From: Desulfatitalea sp. UBA4791
GTDB taxonomy: Bacteria; Desulfobacterota; Desulfobacteria; Desulfobacterales; Desulfosarcinaceae
Assembly (NCBI GenBank): GCA_002402905.1
Contig: DHGT01000090.1
Coordinates: 1 to 6,861, forward strand
Direction of reading: 5' to 3'
Length of the DNA: 6,861 bases
Part shown: in pieces, positions 5,968-6,861 of the stretch
Numbering within the stretch: the stretch's first letter is position 1
Layout: each line of letters begins with the position of its first letter
The notes under the pieces: generated by a model
Seen by the model: the letters and a program-made list of their open reading frames with translations, nothing else
What the model was told of the DNA's origin: nothing
The model's database searches: none
Program-made: the position numbers and the translations under genes

Positions 5968-6021
5968 AGGCCGCGTACCCGCATCGCTCAGACGGCGGTG
6001 CAATGGTACTCAACGCTGGCA

Positions 6022-6456
6022 TCAGGCATCAGGACCCGCGCCATGGGCCACGTTTCGGGCAATGGCCGCCTCGATCGTCTGGACGAATGGGCCGCGCCGG
6101 GCTGCATCCAGCCAGAACAACCTGAAATCGACCCGGCGTCCATTGTTCAAGTAGATCTGGCAGCGGTAGCCGGCCAGAAGCCTCAACCGCACCATCTGGT
6201 TCCACGGCAGTACCTTGCGGGGCAGCACCGGTGAAGGAAAGAGAAGCAGGGCCTCATCGGAGAGTACGGCAAAGGGGGTCTTGCGGCTCAACAGGTAGTT
6301 GGCACACCACAATCCGGCCATGAGGCACCACACGATAGCCGCTTTGACGCTGGCGACGGCCAGCGTGGCGACGCCGATCAGCAGGCAAATTACCGCTATG
6401 ACGGGCATGGCGGCGATGAATCGGCGGTTGCGCGGATATACAGGGTTATTTGGCAT
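6022..6456 (-). CDS. Small membrane protein with two TM helices and a PH-like C-terminal region
   Basis: A 144-residue protein of no recognised named family. Two hydrophobic helices (about 13-33 and 37-57) are joined by a very short turn, with an Arg-containing N terminus (RNRR) suggesting a hairpin in the inner membrane. A soluble C-terminal part of about 85 residues follows, predicted to be beta-strand rich: PFAVLSDEALLLF, then RKVLPWNQMVRLRLL, then CQIYLNNGRRVDFRLFWL, then a helix (RRGPFVQTIEAAIARN). The pattern 'default strand, basic-Trp strand, polar hairpin, final helix' resembles the bacterial PH-like domains found after paired TM helices, but this is a pattern impression only. A weak GAGAG precedes the ATG on this strand. 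It is convergent with the Nudix gene and divergent from the SDR gene. Coding likelihood is supported by the coherent TM topology and lack of a competing plus-strand gene. Confidence 0.75.
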   Translation of the reverse strand: MPNNPVYPRNRRFIAAMPVIAVICLLIGVATLAVASVKAAIVWCLMAGLWCANYLLSRKTPFAVLSDEALLLFPSPVLPRKVLPWNQMVRLRLLAGYRCQIYLNNGRRVDFRLFWLDAARRGPFVQTIEAAIARNVAHGAGPDA

Positions 6457-6565
6457 TAAACGCTCTCAATCTTTAGAAACGATTATGACAGGCCCGGGTA
6501 GGGCAGGTGGCCGATTCTCCTGACCTTATACCAATTTACAAATCGAAAATGAACAGGAGATCTTG
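6457..6565. other. Divergent intergenic region
   Basis: A 109-nt spacer between the minus-strand membrane protein and the SDR gene that must hold the SDR promoter and perhaps that of the membrane protein. TTATAC at 6526-6531 is a possible -10 for the SDR gene, but no convincing -35 is seen 16-18 nt upstream and no sigma-54 -24/-12 pair is visible. AGGAG at 6555-6559, 6 nt before ATG 6566, is a good ribosome-binding site. Confidence 0.4.
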
Positions 6566-6861
6566 ATGAAAGATTTGAAGGGCAAGACCGCCTTTATCAG
6601 CGGAGGGGCCGAAGGCATCGGATTTCATGTGGGCCGTCTGTTCGGACGTCAGGGGATGAACGTCATGCTGGCCGACATCGACACGCAAATGCTGGATCAG
6701 GCCGTCCAGACGTTGAAGGGCGAAGGGCTGACGGTGGCAGGCATCCCCCTGGACGTGTCGCTGCGGGAGGAGTGGGAACAGGCCGCCGAACGCACGGTCG
6801 ACACCTTTGGAAAGGTGCATTTGCTGATGGGCAATGCCGGCGTCGCGGTCACCGGTTCCAT
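6566..6861 (+). CDS. Short-chain dehydrogenase/reductase (SDR), 3'-truncated by the window
   Basis: N-terminal 98 residues of a classical SDR oxidoreductase. The cofactor-binding glycine motif is GGAEGIG (13-19, the TGxxxGIG site), followed by beta-strand 2 ending in Asp37 (VMLADID). An acid at that position favours NAD(H) over NADP(H). LDVS (62-65) contacts the adenine ring, and GNAG (89-92) is the NNAG-type structural motif. The catalytic Ser, Tyr-x-x-x-Lys and substrate loop lie beyond the window end, so the substrate cannot be named. The start ATG 6566 has AGGAG 6 nt upstream and gives the standard short N terminus (MKDLKGKTAFISGG). It is transcribed away from the membrane-protein gene and is not obviously part of the trp operon. 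Confidence 0.94.
   Translation, partial: MKDLKGKTAFISGGAEGIGFHVGRLFGRQGMNVMLADIDTQMLDQAVQTLKGEGLTVAGIPLDVSLREEWEQAAERTVDTFGKVHLLMGNAGVAVTGS

Noticed and set aside
5968..6021. Bidirectional terminator between the Nudix and membrane-protein genes
   Set aside because: Only weak pairings (GTACC with GGTAC, CCGC with GCGG) and no T tract on either strand.
5998..6234. 78-codon plus-strand frame opposite the membrane protein
   Set aside because: No ribosome site, no hydrophobic or motif pattern; the minus-strand reading gives a coherent TM protein.

Overview
The window carries a compact plus-strand tryptophan biosynthesis operon, trpE-trpG-trpD-trpC-trpF (about 274-4938), preceded by a translated attenuation leader. 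After it come a ferritin-like/rubrerythrin-type gene, a Nudix hydrolase, a small membrane protein on the minus strand, and the first 98 codons of a short-chain dehydrogenase cut by the window end. The high G+C content, five separate (unfused) trp genes, the ferritin-like protein next to biosynthesis genes and the overall protein style suggest a Gram-negative anaerobe of the Desulfobacterota/deltaproteobacterial kind (for example Desulfobacterales). This taxonomic call is an impression, not proven by any marker in the window.

Leader (1-273): a short ORF ending at 144-146 contains Trp-Trp-Trp-Arg-Trp (96-110), the hallmark of trpL. Two intrinsic terminators follow before trpE, at 167-205 and 212-252, each a GC-rich stem with a seven-T tract. 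Reading the pairings by eye shows more than a standard attenuator. Segment 120-128 can pair with the 5' arm of terminator 1. When that happens, the freed 3' arm of terminator 1 can pair almost completely with the 5' arm of terminator 2 (188-203 with 211-226). The two terminators therefore look coupled as a relay: both form, or both are opened. This is the most interesting observation here.

Operon (274-4938): TrpE and TrpG form anthranilate synthase and overlap by 4 nt. TrpD adds phosphoribosyl, TrpF isomerises, and TrpC closes the indole ring to indole-3-glycerol phosphate. trpB and trpA do not follow trpF here. TrpC has Ala where the family normally has an active-site Glu (SES/AES motif), and TrpF has Glu where the catalytic Asp usually lies.

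Downstream (4939-6861): the ferritin-like gene starts 11 nt after trpF, with its Shine-Dalgarno overlapping the trpF stop, so it is probably the last operon gene. The 5454-5517 gap holds a small hairpin and five AAGT units spaced exactly 7 nt apart. The Nudix gene follows and converges on a two-helix membrane protein gene at 6022-6456. That gene is divergent from the SDR gene starting at 6566.
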